From the NCBI GenBank assembly GCA_025924755.1, contig JAICHT010000122.1, forward strand, positions 1-9,947: a DNA stretch of 9,947 bases, read 5' to 3'. The notes below the pieces were generated by a model. The model was given only the letters and a program-made list of their open reading frames with translations. It made no database searches and was not told the DNA's origin. The translations under genes and the position numbers were made by a program. Positions 7,844 through 9,947 of this stretch are shown piece after piece. Each line of letters starts with the position of its first letter. Within the stretch, counting starts at the first letter, position 1. This stretch comes from Chitinophagaceae bacterium. GTDB taxonomy: Bacteria > Bacteroidota > Bacteroidia > Chitinophagales > Chitinophagaceae.

Positions 7844-7954
7844 GCGGTAAAAATAAGAAAGCTACGGAGAGGAGAGCCAAGAGCTTCTGTTATTCATTAA
7901 AGAAAATCAAAAGTGCATATATTTCTTGATGTCACACCTGCGGAAAAGCTATAA

Positions 7955-8011
7955 AGAATTACACCTATAACAACAACTAAGGTTTTGTGAAGCAGTTATG
8001 TACTAAGCTGG
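7955..8011 (+). other. Possible attC half-site relic
   Basis: AGAATTACACCTA (7955-7967) is a 13-base perfect reverse complement of the start of the second cassette (TAGGTGTAATTCT, 9706-9718) and is followed, after one base, by AAC (7969-7971). About 25 bases further, GTTATGTACTAAGCTGG (7995-8011) resembles the left attC arm at 9589-9604 (GTTTATGTAATACTGG). No matching right half follows before the GNAT gene. This is suggestive only. Confidence 0.25.
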
Positions 8012-8042
8012 ATATAGCGCTGAGAGCATAAACATTCAATTG

Positions 8043-8585
8043 TCAATACTTCAAAAGCATTTCATAGTCGGGATTTGAATGTGCTTCGGTTAGTTTAAAA
8101 AAGCCACTACCTGTTACCTTGAAGCCGGCTTTCTGATAAAAGTCAATAGCCCTTTGGTTTTCTTTCCAAACCTCCAGCCACATGCCTGACTGGTTGTGCT
8201 CTTTAGACAATTCAATATTAAATTGTAACAGGTGAAATCCTAACCCCAACCCGTAATATTCTTTGAGCAGGTAAAGCCGCTCTAACTTGGTGATAGTCTG
8301 GATGGGAATAGTGGCAGGCGGAGCATTGAAGATGATTTTAGAGTAACCGGCAGGCTTATGGTTATGATAAAGGATATGGTAAACATTCGCTAAATCACTG
8401 AGCTGCTTTTTGCAGGCTTCACCGGTAAAATTATTCTTTTTATACTCACCAATTACATCTGGCGGGGCACTCCACCCATGAGATTGAATAAAGGATTGTT
8501 CACCCAACTCAGCCAATACGCTAAAATCCTCTTCCTGCGCCCTTCTAATGGAAACCATAGTACTGCCTTTTATTACTTCTTTCAT
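8043..8585 (-). CDS. GNAT-family N-acetyltransferase
   Basis: The 180-residue protein has the full GNAT fold: an N-terminal strand VSIRRAQEEDF, motif A LERLYLLKEYYGLGLGFHLL (101-120) carrying the acetyl-CoA pyrophosphate loop (Q/R-x-x-G-x-G, with Tyr in the first place), and motif B LEVWKENQRAIDFYQKAGF (137-155). It transfers acetyl from acetyl-CoA to an amine; the acceptor cannot be read, although the layout recalls PaiA/SpeG-like polyamine or small-molecule acetyltransferases. Starts at 8585 or 8558 (Met10) are both possible; Met10 sits directly before the first strand. There is no signal peptide. The gene is alone on its strand, with 199 bases to the next gene and the recombinase relic behind it. 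Confidence 0.94.
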   Translation of the reverse strand: MKEVIKGSTMVSIRRAQEEDFSVLAELGEQSFIQSHGWSAPPDVIGEYKKNNFTGEACKKQLSDLANVYHILYHNHKPAGYSKIIFNAPPATIPIQTITKLERLYLLKEYYGLGLGFHLLQFNIELSKEHNQSGMWLEVWKENQRAIDFYQKAGFKVTGSGFFKLTEAHSNPDYEMLLKY

Positions 8586-8690
8586 TTCCTTTACAGCAAA
8601 TTAATCCATTTACCCGTATTTGCAAAGACGCTGCTAATATGCCTTTGTACCATGTTCCGATACTATTCATAATCACATCTGCCTGCCAGA

Positions 8691-8920
8691 GGCAAGGGAA
8701 AAAGACTATAGGGTTCCTTTATCCGGAAAGCTCCTGGAAGTGTTGAGAAACTGCTTTAAGTAGTATAGCCTAAAGCGTTTCTTTTTGCAGAAGGCACTTA
8801 CATCCGGAAGATACAGGAACTACTGGGCATAATGATCCAAAGACAACGATAACCTATACGCATGTGAGTAAAAGAAGCATTGGAGGAGTTCAAAACCCAC
8901 TGGATAAACTGGATATATAA
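8691..8920 (+). pseudogene. Decayed tyrosine recombinase/integrase catalytic domain
   Basis: Several plus-strand frames together spell the C-terminal half of a XerC/D-like site-specific recombinase. A degraded GKGKK segment (8691-8703) runs into DYRVPLSGKLLEVLRNCFK (8704-8760), then a TAG. One base shift later comes YKPKAFLFAEG (about 8764-8795), then TYIRKIQELLG (8796-8828). After a one-base deletion at 8828 follow HNDPKTTITYTHVSKRS (8828-8878) and GVQNPLDKLDI to a TAA at 8918-8920. In intact relatives roughly 60-70 residues, including the HxxR active-site motif, lie between LFAEG and GTDIR; they are deleted here. The nucleophile Tyr (TYTHV) and the GHN box survive. The gene cannot be functional. 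It points in the same direction as the cassettes that begin 150 bases later. Confidence 0.85.
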
Positions 8921-8993
8921 AGGTTCGTATACATATAGTTTTGCATATAAAATAGAGGTTGATAGAAAGTTTTGTAACATGAGAACGAACCTT
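8920..8993 (+). repeat. Inverted repeat directly after the recombinase relic
   Basis: AAGGTTCGT (8920-8928) and ACGAACCTT (8985-8993) are perfect 9-base inverted repeats enclosing 56 AT-rich bases with further short palindromic runs (TTTTGCATATAAAA near 8939-8952). It begins on the recombinase stop codon, so it may be that gene's terminator or part of an attachment region. Confidence 0.45.
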
Positions 8994-9070
8994 GTAAAGA
9001 GATGATACTGAGAAAGTAAGCCATTTTTGAATTTGCTTTGAAAGCTCAGGATTATTGCGGATATTTACTG

Positions 9071-9704
9071 TTGTGTGCTATTTATGCAGACTCTAATCAC
9101 ATCAGACATATCAAGGCTTTCGTTGCATGACTCTTCTTTTGAAAACATTGTTAGACGTGGCAAACACCTTAAGTTGACATTTGATTGGGCAAAACTTGAC
9201 AACTTCAAGGAAGCTAATATTGATGAAGCTATTATCATGGGTAAGACAAAAATATTTCTCACGGGTGTCCATTCGGAACAATTTAAAATTTTCGACCCGA
9301 CCGACAGCACAATGTTTATTATCCCTAGTTTGCCTGAAAATTATGCAACAGAGACGGAGGTCATTGGCACGACCAGTATAAATGATGACGCTAAGAGTGT
9401 GAAAATTGGTAGACTTATTAAAGAAAATGAGGCTTATCGCTGGACCGAGTGGAGTTTTCTGTTTGATACCTGTGAAGTGTCCTGGACTTCATTTGTGACA
9501 TATAGCGAATGGCAAAATGGAAAACTACCAGAAGATTAGTGTAGATTTTCGTAGGTTCTCAACAAAATAAACAGCACACAACATGCATGTTTATGTAATA
9601 CTGGCGAAAGAACGTAAACCAATCTCTTTTATCTTTAATCCTCACGAACAAGTTTATGAAGCATTAGTATTTCAAATACCAGTACTACATAAACATGTTC
9701 AACG
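9071..9704 (+). mobile_element. Candidate integron gene cassette (one ORF plus attC)
   Basis: The 634-base unit has G|TT boundaries at both ends: G9070|TTGTGTG on the left and G9704|TTAGGTG on the right. One ORF (9084-9539) fills most of it and starts 13 bases from the left boundary, typical of cassettes. The tail is a long imperfect palindrome with attC layout. The left boundary TGTTGTGTGCT (9069-9079) is an exact complement of the cassette's own left arm AGCACACAACA (9573-9583). In the circular form G9704 would join T9071 and give a perfectly paired R''/R' of 10 bases, whereas the linear site beside the next cassette has two mismatches in the 7-base core. This hybrid pattern is what cassette insertion leaves. 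The alternative of an unrelated MITE-like inverted-repeat element explains less. Confidence 0.68.
9084..9539 (+). CDS. Hypothetical protein carried by the cassette
   Basis: The 151-residue protein (MQTLITSDISRLSLHDSSFE...) starts at ATG 9084; an in-frame GTG at 9075 lies inside the cassette boundary and is less likely. I do not recognise a named domain. It is a soluble alpha/beta-looking, Trp-rich protein without a signal peptide or membrane helix: SRLSLHDSSFENIVRRGKHL opens it, LKLTFDWAKL follows as a probable beta strand, and YRWTEWSFLFDTCEVSWTSF lies near the end. The LHDS.f...L.ltFDW opening resembles small immunity- or SUKH-like Bacteroidota proteins in general feel only; that is not evidence of function. 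Single ORFs of unknown function are typical cargo of cassette arrays. Expression would depend on a promoter upstream of 9071; TTG-N21-TATTTACT (9040-9069) is a weak candidate. Confidence 0.75.
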   Translation: MQTLITSDISRLSLHDSSFENIVRRGKHLKLTFDWAKLDNFKEANIDEAIIMGKTKIFLTGVHSEQFKIFDPTDSTMFIIPSLPENYATETEVIGTTSINDDAKSVKIGRLIKENEAYRWTEWSFLFDTCEVSWTSFVTYSEWQNGKLPED

Positions 9705-9712
9705 TTAGGTGT
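9573..9712 (+). other. Candidate attC recombination site (59-base-element-like)
   Basis: The R'' box ACACAAC (9576-9582) fits RYYYAAC except at one position; the R' box GTTAGGT (9704-9710) fits GTTRRRY fully. Inside them, CATGTTTATGTAATACTGG (9586-9604) pairs with the segment at 9679-9697 at 18 of 19 positions, with an A/C mismatch (9598/9685) where natural sites usually carry extrahelical bases. Unpaired spacers of 3 and 6 bases separate the boxes from the arms. The variable loop is 74 bases. The total length of about 135 bases lies in the known range. The recombination point would be between G9704 and T9705. Confidence 0.68.
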
Positions 9713-9947
9713 AATTCTAAAGCGAAGAGTGCTGACGTAAAATTAAATGGAGACAGTTGTAACAATAATATCGTTAATCCTAATTGGAGGACTTGTGGTA
9801 GCACCCATCATTATAGTAAGGAGAGTGAATAGACTAAAGGTGAAGCACAACTTTATTACTTACCTGACAATAACTATCATAATATCATTAATATTAATTG
9901 TGACTTTTGCTTGGTGGACAGACACTTCGGACAGAGTTCTTTTAGCA
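9705..9947 (+). mobile_element. Start of a second cassette (truncated by window edge)
   Basis: It begins TTAGGTGTAATTC directly after the attC cleavage point and carries a plus-strand ORF starting 43 bases in. If the cassette model is right, its own R'' beyond the window should contain GAATTACACCTAAC or close to it. Confidence 0.55.
9747..9947 (+). CDS. Hypothetical two-helix membrane protein, N-terminal part (runs off right edge)
   Basis: The frame opens at ATG 9747 (METVVTIISLILIGG...) and stays open for 67 codons to the window end. Residues about 4-24 form a first membrane helix, then a basic stretch RRVNRLKVKHN (25-35) predicted to lie on the cytoplasmic side, then a second helix at about 36-56 ending FAWWTD. 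There is no signal cleavage site. No family is recognised; short membrane proteins of unknown role are common cassette cargo. The codons are AT-rich, more so than the chromosomal genes to the left. Confidence 0.65.
   Translation, partial: METVVTIISLILIGGLVVAPIIIVRRVNRLKVKHNFITYLTITIIISLILIVTFAWWTDTSDRVLLA

Noticed and set aside
7520..7900. 126-codon plus-strand ORF
   Set aside because: It is antisense to the small minus-strand gene, and its sequence lacks motifs or a family pattern.
1..9947. CRISPR array, tRNA or rRNA genes
   Set aside because: No regularly spaced direct repeats, cloverleaf-like segments or conserved rRNA stretches were seen on either strand.

Overview
The window comes from a Bacteroidota genome, most likely a Chitinophagaceae-type soil or freshwater bacterium. 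This rests on the SusC/RagA porin, the Tat-signal Gfo/Idh/MocA and TIM-barrel pair, the GH20 hexosaminidase and the XerC/D-like recombinase tail, none of which fixes a genus. Base composition is AT-leaning, Shine-Dalgarno sites are not obvious, and one candidate promoter resembles the Bacteroidota -33/-7 type.

Layout. 1-808 (-): N-terminal third of a SusC/RagA TonB-dependent transporter that runs off the left edge. 1401-2081 (-): an Hsp31-like DJ-1/PfpI protein. Directly upstream of it, at 2096-2266 (-), is the headless C-terminal remnant of a DsbA/FrnE-like oxidoreductase. 2384-4294 (+): a secreted GH20 beta-N-acetylhexosaminidase ending in a strong hairpin. 4371-4772: non-coding, with a compact palindromic element at 4625-4700. 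7266-4773 (-): a two-gene operon of a Tat-exported Gfo/Idh/MocA oxidoreductase and a Tat-exported sugar isomerase/epimerase-like TIM barrel. 7547-7843 (-): a small conserved-looking protein with a GTG start. 8043-8585 (-): a GNAT acetyltransferase.

The right end, 8691-9947, is the most interesting part. A decayed tyrosine recombinase catalytic domain (8691-8920, +) is followed 150 bp later by what looks like an integron gene cassette (9071-9704), and then by the start of a second cassette (9705 onward). The first cassette holds one unrecognised ORF. It ends in a 130-140 bp imperfect palindrome with attC architecture: R'' ACACAAC, 19-base arms pairing at 18 of 19 positions, and R' GTTAGGT matching GTTRRRY. 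The 5' edge of the cassette (TTGTGTGCT after G9070) is exactly complementary to the cassette's own R'' arm and only partly complementary to the R' now beside it. That is expected if the cassette was once a circle inserted by integrase. Cassette arrays are best known from Proteobacteria, so an array in Bacteroidota beside a dead XerC/D-like recombinase deserves a check.

The metabolic part of the window fits polysaccharide and glycoside use: outer-membrane uptake, periplasmic hexosaminidase, and periplasmic oxidation or epimerisation of sugars. The genes are not one transcription unit and their substrates cannot be read from sequence alone.
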